From the NCBI RefSeq assembly GCF_000300975.2, contig NZ_AEEC02000018.1:1-64000 (forward strand): a stretch of DNA of 64,000 nt, given 5' to 3'. Under the pieces are notes generated by a model. It did not search any database. It was not told the DNA's origin and worked only from the letters and a program-made list of their open reading frames with translations. Numbering within the stretch: the stretch's first letter is position 1; each line of letters opens with the position of its first letter. Position numbers and translations under genes: made by a program. Below are positions 1 to 7,857 of this stretch, in pieces. This DNA comes from Herbaspirillum frisingense GSF30. Lineage in GTDB: Bacteria > Pseudomonadota > Gammaproteobacteria > Burkholderiales > Burkholderiaceae_D.

Positions 1-230
1 TGCGCCGCCGACAGCTCTTCGCGCAGCATGTCGGCCAGGGTGCGGCGCGGCTGCCCGTGTTCATCGGTGTCAGCGTGCAGGCCTTGCAGGTCGTAGCCGG
101 CCACCGGGGGAAAGTCCGCCGGCAACTGGCTGCGGGCGGCGGCCAGCATGGCCAGGTCGGTCGGGGCGTGGGTGAGCAGGACGATCTGCGGACGGGCGGC
201 TGAGGTCGCTGAAGTGGCGGATTCAGACAT
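1..230 (-). CDS. cobN: Cobaltochelatase subunit CobN, N-terminal fragment
   Basis: Only the first 76 codons lie in the window; the gene runs off the left edge. The translation opens with a Ser/Ala-rich leader, then QIVLLTHAPTDLAMLAAAR and LPADFPPVAGYDLQ, which resembles the start of CobN, the large subunit of the ATP-dependent cobalt chelatase that inserts cobalt into hydrogenobyrinate a,c-diamide. Its ATG overlaps the end of the upstream ferredoxin gene by 8 bases (ATGTCTGA), so translation is probably coupled. The place behind cbtBA and a cobalamin riboswitch supports the call. Identity rests on a short segment. Confidence 0.8.
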   Translation of the reverse strand, partial: MSESATSATSAARPQIVLLTHAPTDLAMLAAARSQLPADFPPVAGYDLQGLHADTDEHGQPRRTLADMLREELSAA

Positions 231-564
231 CGCTGCGCTCCGGTTCGGGATGGACGTCGCCGCTGCCCAGGCGATGGAAGACCAGGTCGCTGACTTCGCG
301 TCCGCCTTCGAGGTGTTCCACCACCACGCGCTCGATGGCGCGGGCGTCTTCACAGCGATACCAGACGCCTTCGGGATAGACCACCACCACCGGCGCCTGG
401 GCCTTGCAGGCCACCATGCAATGGGTGCGGGTGCGCTTGACGCGCAAGTCGGGACGGGCGTCGATCTGCTCGCCCAGGACGCCGAACATGGCTTCGGCCA
501 GGACACCGTTCTCGGTGCAGCGCGGGCCCACGCACATGAGCACGTGGCGGTGATGAGTTCTCAT
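223..564 (-). CDS. (2Fe-2S) ferredoxin-like protein of the cobalamin operon
   Basis: A 113-residue protein with the thioredoxin-like 2Fe-2S ferredoxin pattern: Cys11 and Cys16 in LMCVGPRCTENG, then Cys49 and Cys53 in THCMVACKA. Small ferredoxins of this kind are common in cobalt transport and cobalamin operons, where they may deliver electrons for cobalt or corrin reduction; that role is inferred. It starts 63 bases after cbtA and overlaps cobN by 8 bases, so it belongs to the riboswitch-controlled operon. No signal peptide or membrane segment is visible, which suggests a cytoplasmic protein. Confidence 0.85.
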   Translation of the reverse strand: MRTHHRHVLMCVGPRCTENGVLAEAMFGVLGEQIDARPDLRVKRTRTHCMVACKAQAPVVVVYPEGVWYRCEDARAIERVVVEHLEGGREVSDLVFHRLGSGDVHPEPERSDV

Positions 565-627
565 TGCTTCACTTTCAGAGGCGCCGCGACGCTATCGGCG
601 TTGGCCGGACAGCCAACGCCAGACGGT

Positions 628-1389
628 TCAACCGAACCGGCGGTAGAAGAAACCAGTCAGGCCGCCCAGGGCCAGCCAGAACACGGCATTGGCCATGGCA
701 GTGGCGCGGATGAAGGCTTGCGCCAGCTCTTCCGGCGCGGCACTGCCATGCAGCTCGGGTTGCGGCGCGCCGACCAGGTGCGGCACCACCAGCAGCAGTA
801 CCGCCAGGACCTTCCACCACCAGCCACGGCCGAACACGAACAGCCCCAGGCTGGCAGCGGTCATGACCGCCGTCATCACCCACCACAACTGACGGGCGTG
901 CAAGGGCGCGGCCAGGGTGCCCGGCACTTCCGGCGGCAGGCCCAGCGAGGGTGCGACGAAGAACACGCCATAGCCGGCCAGGCCCCACAGCAGGCCGCTG
1001 CGCCAGCCGACGCGGCGACCGCTGATGGCAAAGGCGGCCACCAGCATCAGGGCGAAGCCGACTGCCATGCTGACATTGGCCAGCATGGTATAGCCGGTGC
1101 GTTCGGCGCCGTCAGCCGGCTCCCAGGCGTTGGGGTCGTGCTCGTGTGCATCGCCGTGACTATGGGCCGGGGTACCGGCCGCGTGCTCATGCGCCGGGGC
1201 GGCGTCATGATCATGGTCATGGGTAGTGGCGGCGGCCGGAGCAGCCTCTTCGGCCGCTTTTTCATACTGCTCGGCCTGGAGGATGATCTTTTCCACCTGG
1301 AATTGCTGCACACCCGACAACAGCACGCCCGACAAGGCGCCTGCCACCACCACGGCCGACGCCATGCGCCGGAAGACGGTCCAGTTCAT
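628..1389 (-). CDS. cbtA: Cobalt transporter subunit CbtA
   Basis: A 253-residue integral membrane protein. The first transmembrane segment is near residues 10-28. A His/Asp-rich stretch at about 57-84 (HDHDHD, HEH, HSHGDAHEH) is a likely metal-binding loop. Several more hydrophobic segments follow from about residue 105 to the C-terminus. This is the layout of CbtA, the predicted B12-regulated cobalt transporter. The ATG at 1389 has a GAGGAG Shine-Dalgarno six bases upstream; a longer reading frame to 1479 lacks such a site and would run into cbtB. It follows cbtB by 10 bases. Confidence 0.9.
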   Translation of the reverse strand: MNWTVFRRMASAVVVAGALSGVLLSGVQQFQVEKIILQAEQYEKAAEEAAPAAATTHDHDHDAAPAHEHAAGTPAHSHGDAHEHDPNAWEPADGAERTGYTMLANVSMAVGFALMLVAAFAISGRRVGWRSGLLWGLAGYGVFFVAPSLGLPPEVPGTLAAPLHARQLWWVMTAVMTAASLGLFVFGRGWWWKVLAVLLLVVPHLVGAPQPELHGSAAPEELAQAFIRATAMANAVFWLALGGLTGFFYRRFG

Positions 1390-1399
1390 TGCAAGCTCC

Positions 1400-1606
1400 T
1401 CAATGGCAGGGGAAGCCGGCCGAATGGCGCCCGTCGTGGGCGGCATTGTGCAGCTCGACCTTGGAGGCGAAGCCGGCACCGTAGATCAGGGCCACGCCCA
1501 GCACAAAGGCCAGCAGCGACGGAGCGATGCGATCGCGCCAGACATGGCTGCCGGCGTGGGAGGATGAAGTGGTGCTGCTGGCATTGAGACCGGAGGTGGT
1601 GGACAT
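1400..1606 (-). CDS. cbtB: Cobalt transporter subunit CbtB
   Basis: A 68-residue protein with one membrane span at about 27-47 and a His-containing C-terminal tail (HNAAHDGRHSAGFPCH, histidines 53, 57, 61 and 68). CbtB is a single-span partner of CbtA that carries a conserved metal-binding His motif at its C-terminus, and this matches. The ATG at 1606 is preceded by AAGGA. It is the first gene behind the cobalamin riboswitch, as is usual for cbtBA. Longer frames upstream run into the riboswitch leader and are not used. Confidence 0.88.
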   Translation of the reverse strand: MSTTSGLNASSTTSSSHAGSHVWRDRIAPSLLAFVLGVALIYGAGFASKVELHNAAHDGRHSAGFPCH

Positions 1607-1764
1607 GCACGTTCCTTGGCTGGATGGATGGATGGAACGGAGAAAGCCACACGTGAAGCACCCATGCACGATCCGGTCGTCCACGGACGACGCTGGCCAG
1701 GGCCTGCTCGGAAACATGATGGAAGCTGTCCGCATGATCGCCCTCCGCGAATCATTGAAGAATT

Positions 1765-1945
1765 TGCTACTGGCCGGTCTCCGGGCTGGCGGGATGAAGT
1801 CTCAAGGTCTGAGGCTTCGCGGACAGGCGCCTTCCCATGCTCAGGCACAGTGGCGTAGTGCGTGTCCTTCCTCGCTTACCGTTGCGGGGGCAGCGCCGGC
1901 ATTGGCCGCACGTGGTCGCGTGGGCCGCACCGGCTTCCCGTTTGA
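1765..1945 (-). promoter_or_regulatory. Cobalamin (AdoCbl) riboswitch
   Basis: Read on the minus strand, the leader has the conserved order of a cobalamin riboswitch: a GCCGGTGC element near 1934-1927, TGCCCCCGCAACGGTAAGCG near 1892-1873, GCCACTG near 1853-1847, and the B12 box AGCCCGGAGACCGGCC ending at about 1772. It lies about 160 bases upstream of cbtB. By family precedent it should lower cbtBA-ferredoxin-cobN expression when adenosylcobalamin is abundant. The boundaries are approximate and the expression platform was not folded. Confidence 0.92.
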
Positions 1946-2031
1946 ATCCCTGGCGCGGCTGCGCGCGGGATACCAGAAGCAATGCTAGGGGCGAAGTATA
2001 AAGGCGGGGGGCCGGTTGGGCAACACGGCGC

Positions 2032-2721
2032 TCAGCGGGCCGGCTCGGTCGTGGCTGGCGGCGGGGTGGCCAGTTTGTAGTAGAGATGGAGGTCGCCGCC
2101 CATGCCGAACGGGATACGTCCCACGAAGACCGCACGGAGTTGCCTGCCGCCCCGTTCTCCGCGCAGTTCCATCAGGCAGAGGTAGCGCTGGCCCAGGTGG
2201 CTCAGCAGGGCGAAGGAGGCCTCCTGCGGCCGCTGCAGGGTGGACGGTACCTCAGCGCCGAGGGCGATAGCGCGGTCGATGTAGCCGCGATGGGAATTGA
2301 CGAAGAGGTAATCACCGGCGCCGGGGTTGCCGCTGGCATAGCCGATGCGCCAGCGGGAGTTGTCGCCATCGGGCAGGTAGAGGCGGTAGGGCGACAGCGG
2401 GCCCTGCTCCAGCATCTGCACCCGGCCGGCGATAGGGTCGACGCCGACCCGGCCGTGGCCGATGCGGTCGACGCTCAGACAGGTATCCAGCACCACATCC
2501 GGCAAGGACGGGGCGGCCGGACTGGCCACCATGCAGATGAACAGCAGGGCCAGTGGTACCGAACGCCGCAGCGGCACGCACCAGCGACAGACAGCGTTAA
2601 GGCAGCAGGTGCAGCGGGTGCAGCAGGTCAAGAACTGGCTCCAAGATCGTGCAACAGGACGGCACTGGCACACCCAGCCCCGGATTCGCCGCCATCGTTG
2701 CAGATGTGAATTTTCTTTCAT
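2032..2721 (-). CDS. Uncharacterised exported protein
   Basis: Not recognised. The frame gives 229 residues, but the first 48 are rich in Cys, Arg and Trp and look non-coding. A more credible start is GTG at 2577, which gives about 181 residues beginning VPLRRSVPLALLFICMVASPAAPSLPD, a signal-peptide-like segment. No clear Shine-Dalgarno decides between them. The rest is soluble-looking, with VLDTCLSVDRIG, RLYLPDGDNSRWRIGY and GDYLFVNSHRGYIDRAI. The opposite-strand frame is His/Gln-rich and reads as a shadow. It is followed by no obvious operon partner. Confidence 0.55.
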   Translation of the reverse strand: MKENSHLQRWRRIRGWVCQCRPVARSWSQFLTCCTRCTCCLNAVCRWCVPLRRSVPLALLFICMVASPAAPSLPDVVLDTCLSVDRIGHGRVGVDPIAGRVQMLEQGPLSPYRLYLPDGDNSRWRIGYASGNPGAGDYLFVNSHRGYIDRAIALGAEVPSTLQRPQEASFALLSHLGQRYLCLMELRGERGGRQLRAVFVGRIPFGMGGDLHLYYKLATPPPATTEPAR

Positions 2722-2778
2722 ATCAGAAAATTCTGAATGAACATGAGGAAAGCCTGCCTGACCAGATGGATGCCACGC

Positions 2779-3519
2779 CTAACGCCCAGAACGCGGCTCC
2801 TGGATGATGCCCTCGAACAGTTTCAGGGCCACGAAATGCCATTGCGCCGACTCGACATCGTAGAGCGCGACCTGATTGACCGGCTGCCCTGGTCGCGCCG
2901 TGCCCGGGATGCGCCGGATGGCCTGCAGCGCCTGGCGGTGACGCTCGACGTCGCTGGCGGCCAGCATGCGGGCGTGCGATTCGGCATGGGCGAACAGACC
3001 AGCCTGCTCCCACAGGCGTTCATGGCATTCCAGCACAGGCAGCTCGATGCGCAGATGGATGGCATCGATCAGGGGCGATATCACTGCACTGTGCGCCGAG
3101 GACAGGCGCAACAGCCCGCCATCGCGACGCACCACCAACTGACCGTCGTGGGCGCCCCAAGCCACGTGCAGGCAGTAAGGCAAGCGTTCCGGCTGGTAGA
3201 TCAGGAGTTCGTCAGGGGTGAAGGCGGAGGCTGCCATGACCTCGTAACGGTCGGGCGCCAGGGCATGCCAGGCGGCGTCGATACAGGCCTCGAAGGGAGA
3301 AAGGTAGACCACCATGGCGTTGGTGCCGGGGCCGTTGCCATTGTCGCGGGTGCGCTCGCACATCACCTGGCACAAGCCATCGGCACTGGCCAGGCCGGTG
3401 GCGCGGATCAGCACGTAAAGGGGTGTAAGGGTCTGAAGCAGGTGCCGGCGGTGACTGCGACGGCGGCCAGGGTGGCCCGGGTGACCGGGGGCAATGGGTA
3501 GCTGATAATCGTCGGACAA
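2779..3519 (-). CDS. Uncharacterised protein, probable TTG start
   Basis: Not recognised. About 246 residues with no signal peptide or membrane segment; the composition (ordinary aromatic and charged content) looks coding. The frame opens with GTG at 3528, but AGAGGAG sits directly against that codon. The TTG at 3519 lies about eight bases after the same Shine-Dalgarno and is the better start (SDDYQLPIAPGHPG). The central part has NAMVVYLSPFEACIDAAWHAL and DELLIYQPERLPYCLHVAWGAHDGQ split over several short blocks. It stands alone between another unknown gene and a gene-poor stretch. Confidence 0.6.
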   Translation of the reverse strand: MSDDYQLPIAPGHPGHPGRRRSHRRHLLQTLTPLYVLIRATGLASADGLCQVMCERTRDNGNGPGTNAMVVYLSPFEACIDAAWHALAPDRYEVMAASAFTPDELLIYQPERLPYCLHVAWGAHDGQLVVRRDGGLLRLSSAHSAVISPLIDAIHLRIELPVLECHERLWEQAGLFAHAESHARMLAASDVERHRQALQAIRRIPGTARPGQPVNQVALYDVESAQWHFVALKLFEGIIQEPRSGR

Positions 3520-3528
3520 GGCCTGCAC

Positions 3529-3871
3529 TCCTCTGTGAAAACGGGGGGTGGTCAGCCGGAAAACCGGGATGGATGCCTGTGGGAAGTGTTACCAGGGATG
3601 CTGCAAGCTGCCCTGCCCGATCCGTCCGTACCTGCTGCCAAAACGGCATGTTTTCACAGTTGTAAGGCACTTGACATGGGAATTGTCTGAATGACGCAAG
3701 GTTTCGATGCAAGCCGTTCGCGGTCACCGTGATTCAGAATTCACGCTGACCAGCTGCAGGCCCTTGCAGACGATTTTTTACTTCAGTTTTTACATTATCA
3801 AGCTGAATAGCCATGCGCAGTTCGGCCTCCGCGAGGTCCGTCTTCCTGCGCACTCTTCTGCCCGGAGGACG
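3529..3871. other. Stretch without a supported gene
   Basis: No convincing reading frame is seen on either strand. A TTGACA hexamer lies at about 3671-3676 on the plus strand, but no good -10 partner was found. The part from about 3765 is locally AT-rich. It holds the upstream region of the 246-residue unknown gene and ends at the terminator of the proline-rich genes. Confidence 0.4.
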
Positions 3872-3907
3872 AAAAATGCAGGCGCGGCCGGATCCGGCGG
3901 CGCCTGC
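3872..3907 (-). terminator. Rho-independent terminator of the proline-rich small genes
   Basis: Read on the minus strand, a long GC stem (GCAGGCGCCGCC / GGCCGCGCCTGC around a GGATCC centre) is followed by ATTTTTCG. It lies about 50 bases after the stop of the 48-residue proline-rich gene. Confidence 0.8.
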
Positions 3908-3956
3908 GGTGTACTCATGAGGCCAGCATGACGCTGACCAGCGCTACATCCCAGCC

Positions 3957-4103
3957 CTACATCCGTATCGGCTTGTCGGACGGACGCGGGTTCAGTGGCG
4001 GGTCTTCCACCGGGACCGGATCGTCGTCCGGCAGCTCCGGCGGGGGCAGATGCGGGTCGTGCGCGGGCGGGGTTTCCTGGGGCGTATGCAGGGCGATATT
4101 CAA
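3957..4103 (-). CDS. Small proline-rich protein B (48 aa, TTG start)
   Basis: A 48-residue protein, about one third proline: LNIALHTPQETPPAHDP, then LPPPELPDDDPVPVEDPP. There is no hydrophobic segment, so it is probably soluble and unstructured. The TTG start at 4103 has a perfect AAGGAGG four bases upstream; the longer frame to 4334 overlaps the neighbouring gene and has no such site. It resembles the C-terminal part of the gene just upstream (HTPQETPP versus HKPQDTPP, then alternating PP and acidic residues), so the two look like tandem paralogues. Function unknown. Confidence 0.6.
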   Translation of the reverse strand: MNIALHTPQETPPAHDPHLPPPELPDDDPVPVEDPPLNPRPSDKPIRM

Positions 4104-4164
4104 TGGGCCTCCTTGGACGATGTCGATGGCACGCTGCTCGGCGCAGCGCGAGCTCCTGGCGAAA

Positions 4165-4503
4165 TCAGCGCTGTGCAGTGGGGTTCTGGTGAGGAATCGG
4201 GTCCTGCGGCGGCGTCGGGTCCAGTGGCGGGACTTCCACCGGGGGAGTGTCCTGGGGCTTGTGCATGTGATTCTCCTTGGGAACAACGGGGGATGGGTCG
4301 GCACCGGGTGCCGGCTGTTCGGGTAGCACGCCATCGTCGGCGTTGGACCATGGGTCCTCGGTGCCGTCGGGCTCTACCTGGCCAGGATGCGGCGCGGTCG
4401 AAGACAGCGCAGGATCTTCAGGCTTGACACCCGCCACGCTACCGGGCGGCCTGAGCAAGGCCGCTTCAGGCGCGGCCAACGGGCGGGAATGAGACTGTTC
4501 CAT
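4165..4503 (-). CDS. Small proline-rich protein A (112 aa)
   Basis: A 112-residue Pro/Ala/Glu-rich protein of low complexity, start ATG at 4503 with AAGGAGG five bases upstream. A second in-frame ATG at 4266 has its own Shine-Dalgarno (AAGGAGA, about six bases away) and would give a 33-residue product beginning MHKPQDTPPVEVPPLDP. That shorter product is the part that resembles the next gene (3957-4103). One gene with an internal start, or a fusion of two small genes, are both possible. No known domain, signal peptide or membrane span was recognised. Confidence 0.6.
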   Translation of the reverse strand: MEQSHSRPLAAPEAALLRPPGSVAGVKPEDPALSSTAPHPGQVEPDGTEDPWSNADDGVLPEQPAPGADPSPVVPKENHMHKPQDTPPVEVPPLDPTPPQDPIPHQNPTAQR

Positions 4504-4630
4504 GCGATCCTCCTTGCCGGGCTGGAATGGAATAATGGAATGCCTCATCTTACGAAGCCCACGCCCCGCTCTCAGCCAGACATCGGCCGATTCCCCTGTA
4601 GGAAGGACGGAAAACATCCGACAACGGCAA

Positions 4631-4663
4631 ATAAAAAACCGCCATCCCGGATGAGGATGGCGG
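4631..4663 (-). terminator. Rho-independent terminator of pgm
   Basis: Minus-strand stem CCGCCATCC / GGATGGCGG with a seven-base loop, followed by TTTTTTATTTG. It lies about 37 bases after the pgm stop codon. Confidence 0.88.
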
Positions 4664-4699
4664 CGCTGAGACGGCCTGAGGGTGCTGCGCCCGGACGAT

Positions 4700-6349
4700 T
4701 CAATCCTCCTTGAGGGCGCGGCTGACGATTTCCTGGGCTTCGGCAAAGATCTTGTCCAGGTGGGTCTGGTCGCGGAAGCTCTCGCCGTAGATCTTGTAGA
4801 TGTTCTCGGTGCCGGACGGACGGGCAGCAAACCAGCCGTTGTCGGTGACGATCTTCAGGCCACCGAAGGCCTTGCCGTTGGCCGGCGCCGTGGTCATGAC
4901 TTCGCGGATCGGTTCGCCGGCCAGTTCGGTGGAACTGACATCGGCCGGCGACAGGCGCGACAGCCGCGCCTTCTGCTCGGGCGTGGCAGCGGCTTCCTTG
5001 CGGCCGTTCAGCGGCGCGCCCAGCTGGCGGGTCAGGTCGGCGTAGATCTGGCCCGGGTCGTTGCCGGTGCGGGCCGTCATCTCGGCGGCCAGCAAGGCGG
5101 CGGTGATACCGTCCTTGTCGGTGCTCCAGGGCTGGCCGTCGAAGCGCACGAAGGAGGCGCCGGCGCTTTCCTCACACCCGAAGGCCAGGCTGCCGTCATA
5201 CAGCCCATCCACGAACCACTTGAAACCGACCGGCATTTCCAGCAGCTTGCGCCCCAGGTGATCGGCCACGCGATTGATCATCTGGCTGGACACCAGCGTC
5301 TTGCCGACGGCAGCATCGGCACGCCATGCCGGGCGATGACGGAACAGGTAGTACACCGCCACCGAGAGATAGTCATTGGCCGGCAGCAGGCCCCTGCTCT
5401 TGGCGACGATGCCATGACGGTCATGGTCGGTATCGCAGGCCATGGCCACATCGAAGCGATCCTTCAAGGCAATCAGTTCGCTCATGGCGTAGGGCGAGGA
5501 CGGGTCCATGCGGATCTGCGCGTCCCAGTCCAGCGGCACGAAGCGGAAGCTGGCATCGACATCGGTATTGACCACTTCCAGGTTGAGCTTGTAGCGATCG
5601 GCAATGGCCGACCAGTAGTGCAGACCGGCGCCGCCCAGCGGATCGACGCCGATCTTGACGTTGGCACCGGCGATGGCGGCCAGGTCGATGATATTGGGCA
5701 GGTCGCCGACGTAGTTGTCGAGGTAGTCGTAGCGGCGTGTGGTATCAACCTTCAAGGCCTTTTCGAAACTGACGCGCTGCACGCCCTTGAGCTGCTGCTC
5801 CAGATAGGCATTGGCGCGCTTCTCGATCCAGCCGGTGACATCAGAGTCGGAGGGGCCGCCATTGGGCATGTTGTACTTGAAGCCGCCGTTATCGGGCGGA
5901 TTGTGGGACGGCGTGACCACGATGCCGTCAGCCAGCTTGTCGCGGTGCACGCGGTTGTGCGTGAGGATGGCATGCGAGACGGCCGGGGTGGGCGCGTAGG
6001 GGCTGCCCTCGGCCAGCATGGTCACCACTTCGTTGGCCGCCAGCACCTCCAGCGCGCTGTGCCAGGCCGGTTCGGACAAGGCATGGGTATCGATGCCGAG
6101 GAATAGCGGCCCCTTGAAGCCCTGCTCCTTGCGGTAATCGCAGATGGCCTGGGTGATGGCCAGCACGTGCCACTCATTGAAGCTGTGGGCATTGGCGTTG
6201 CCGCGATGACCGGAAGTACCAAAGGCGACCCGGTGCGCCGGCACGGACACATCCGGACGCAGGCTGTAATAGTTCGACAGCAGCACCGGCAGGTTGACCA
6301 GGGCGGAAGGAGCGGCACGTTTGCCGGCGAGGGGATTGACGCTACTCAT
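4700..6349 (-). CDS. pgm: Phosphoglucomutase, alpha-D-glucose phosphate-specific
   Basis: Interconverts glucose 1-phosphate and glucose 6-phosphate in the cytoplasm, feeding glycogen and UDP-glucose (exopolysaccharide) synthesis together with galU nearby. The 549-residue length is close to E. coli Pgm. Visible motifs in order: VAFGTSGHRG near the N-terminus, the phosphoserine loop TPSHNPPDNGG, the metal-binding DTDHDRHG, the sugar-binding CEESAGASF and the phosphate-binding RPSGTENIYKIY. The start chosen is MSSVNPLAG at 6349, which aligns with family N-termini; 24 extra residues upstream in frame are unlike the family. The Shine-Dalgarno is weak. Confidence 0.95.
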   Translation of the reverse strand: MSSVNPLAGKRAAPSALVNLPVLLSNYYSLRPDVSVPAHRVAFGTSGHRGNANAHSFNEWHVLAITQAICDYRKEQGFKGPLFLGIDTHALSEPAWHSALEVLAANEVVTMLAEGSPYAPTPAVSHAILTHNRVHRDKLADGIVVTPSHNPPDNGGFKYNMPNGGPSDSDVTGWIEKRANAYLEQQLKGVQRVSFEKALKVDTTRRYDYLDNYVGDLPNIIDLAAIAGANVKIGVDPLGGAGLHYWSAIADRYKLNLEVVNTDVDASFRFVPLDWDAQIRMDPSSPYAMSELIALKDRFDVAMACDTDHDRHGIVAKSRGLLPANDYLSVAVYYLFRHRPAWRADAAVGKTLVSSQMINRVADHLGRKLLEMPVGFKWFVDGLYDGSLAFGCEESAGASFVRFDGQPWSTDKDGITAALLAAEMTARTGNDPGQIYADLTRQLGAPLNGRKEAAATPEQKARLSRLSPADVSSTELAGEPIREVMTTAPANGKAFGGLKIVTDNGWFAARPSGTENIYKIYGESFRDQTHLDKIFAEAQEIVSRALKED

Positions 6350-6713
6350 GGTGTCTTTTATGGATGAATGGATAGCAGGAGAAACCCGGAAAACCGGGGA
6401 ACGCGAAGCAGCGCCAGACAACAGCGCGCGCCCGCGAAACTTATTCTTTTTTCAACATCAGAAATATTGTAACGCTTTGCTGCCGCATTGCAGCATTTCC
6501 GTGAAGGTCGACGTGACGATTTGGTAACGATGTGATCAATGGAGCGCTTGCAGCGACTTCCAGCGATTTGCGCCGCTTGCTACGGATCATCTCTGGATGA
6601 TTCCCGCAAACAACGCAAAATGCGCCCGGGCATAGGCACGGACGCATTCGCTGACGGCGCTGAGGCCGGCAAGCTGAAGGCGGACGTCACATCCGCCCTG
6701 CCCGCCCACCCCG
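6350..6713. other. Intergenic stretch upstream of pgm
   Basis: No supported gene. The part nearest pgm is AT-richer and probably holds its promoter. A GGCGGA / TCCGCC hairpin at about 6681-6699 follows the stop of the GlsB-type gene on the minus strand and may help terminate it, but it lacks a T-run. Confidence 0.4.
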
Positions 6714-6965
6714 TCAGGCTCGCCGGAAGGCGCGTACGATCACCAGCAGCACGATCGCACCCAGGGTCGCGGTGATGATCGAGGCCAGGATACCCCCGCC
6801 CACGGCGATGCCCAGCAGACCTGCCAGCCAGCCGCCGATGACGGCACCGACGATACCGATCAGGATGTCGGCCAGCAGACCGAAGCCGCCGCCCTTGACC
6901 AGCACACCGGCCAGCCAGCCGGCCACAGCACCAATGATCAGCCATGCGATGAGTCCGTGTTCCAT
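6714..6965 (-). CDS. GlsB/YeaQ/YmgE family small membrane protein
   Basis: An 83-residue, Gly-rich protein made almost wholly of three hydrophobic segments: IAWLIIGAVAGWLAGVLV near the N-terminus, LIGIVGAVIGGWLAGLLG in the middle and an ILASIITATLGAIVLLVIV tail before RAFRRA. This is the pattern of the transglycosylase-associated (YeaQ/GlsB) family, small inner-membrane proteins often induced by stress. The molecular role is not established. The ATG at 6965 has a GGAAAGGGAA purine tract upstream; the longer frame adds a charged, unlikely leader. It is monocistronic. Confidence 0.9.
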   Translation of the reverse strand: MEHGLIAWLIIGAVAGWLAGVLVKGGGFGLLADILIGIVGAVIGGWLAGLLGIAVGGGILASIITATLGAIVLLVIVRAFRRA

Positions 6966-7375
6966 GATGTTCCCTTTCCTAGCGTTCTGTCTTTCTTGGG
7001 TTGGTCGCGGAGTGCGCCGGCCCGCAGGCCATTGGCAACGCTCCTTCCTCTTCTCTGCGGGCGCTCGGCACAACAGATGAGGTCATCTTAGGAACATCGC
7101 TTGCCGCCAGGTATCGGACAGCGGCCCATTTCCTTGTAGGACAAGCCCGCCCGTGGCCGCTCATCTTCATCGACCCGGAATTCCCGGGGTGAGCGGCCTC
7201 CTGTTTTCCTACACGGCAAAAGGCGGCACTCCTATAGAGAGGAAGCGCGAGTTTTTTTAAGCTTGCCTCGCAGTAGAGCAGTGCAGCAAAAGCAGTGCAA
7301 CAAGTACCAGGCACCGCCAGCACCAGACTTCTACGCCTTACTTACGTTGAACAACGTCGATCAAGAGCCGCCATC
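6966..7375. other. Stretch without a supported gene
   Basis: Between a minus-strand and a plus-strand gene; it should hold both upstream regions. I see no convincing small gene. A run of T with a short purine-rich lead (about 7235-7260) was noted but has no stem before it. Confidence 0.4.
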
Positions 7376-7783
7376 ATGCCGACCCACGAGCCCAGCGCCC
7401 AGCAGCCCACCGCCTTCGCCAATCCCTATGCGCTGAGCGCATTCGGCACGCCGCCGCAGCGTGATGCCGACTTTGCCGACCACTATGCGCGCTATGCCCG
7501 CGAATCGGCCCAGTTGATGCAGCAGATCTCGCTGAAGGCGCCGCAACTGGCGGCTGTGCTTGAGCAACTCAACGAGGGTAGTACCCAGCACTTGCAGCAT
7601 CGCATCGAACTCGACGCCGTGCCGTCGCAAACGGGCCTGAGCCACACCAGCCGCCCCGGCGGCAGCCTGCTCGACACCACTGCCAGCCTGCTCAGTCATG
7701 CCTTTCCCGGTGTGGCGCCGTTTTTCCACGGCTGCCGTGCCTTCCTTCATCTGAAGATGATCAAAAACAATCGACAGGCTTGA
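7376..7783 (+). CDS. Hypothetical protein
   Basis: Not recognised. A 135-residue frame starting MPTHEPSAQQPTAFANPYAL, with a plausible helical middle (DADFADHYARYARESAQLMQ and PQLAAVLEQLNEG). The C-terminal third is less convincing as protein. The Shine-Dalgarno is weak (AAGAG, about ten bases away). An opposite-strand frame covers the same span but is rich in Arg and Gly. No membrane span or signal peptide is visible. It precedes galU by 74 bases on the same strand, which may or may not mean co-transcription. Confidence 0.4.
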   Translation: MPTHEPSAQQPTAFANPYALSAFGTPPQRDADFADHYARYARESAQLMQQISLKAPQLAAVLEQLNEGSTQHLQHRIELDAVPSQTGLSHTSRPGGSLLDTTASLLSHAFPGVAPFFHGCRAFLHLKMIKNNRQA

Positions 7784-7857
7784 AGCGCATCCGCGCCCAA
7801 TAGCCTGCACCGCGTCTGAGGGTGCCACGTCCTCCAACCCATCTACCTGGACCTATC

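Noticed and set aside
148-1587. 479-codon plus-strand frame across the cbtBA region
   Set aside because: It runs antisense to cbtB, cbtA and the ferredoxin gene, is rich in His, Gln and Arg and matches no family; it is a shadow of high-GC coding on the other strand.
3876-3920. Possible 14-residue leader peptide with GGAGGA upstream on the plus strand
   Set aside because: The codons coincide with the stem of a strong minus-strand terminator and no gene follows on the plus strand.
4682-6106. 474-codon plus-strand frame
   Set aside because: Antisense shadow of pgm, whose motifs are unmistakable on the minus strand.
7235-7262. T-run near 7252 as a terminator
   Set aside because: No stem precedes it and no gene ends just upstream.
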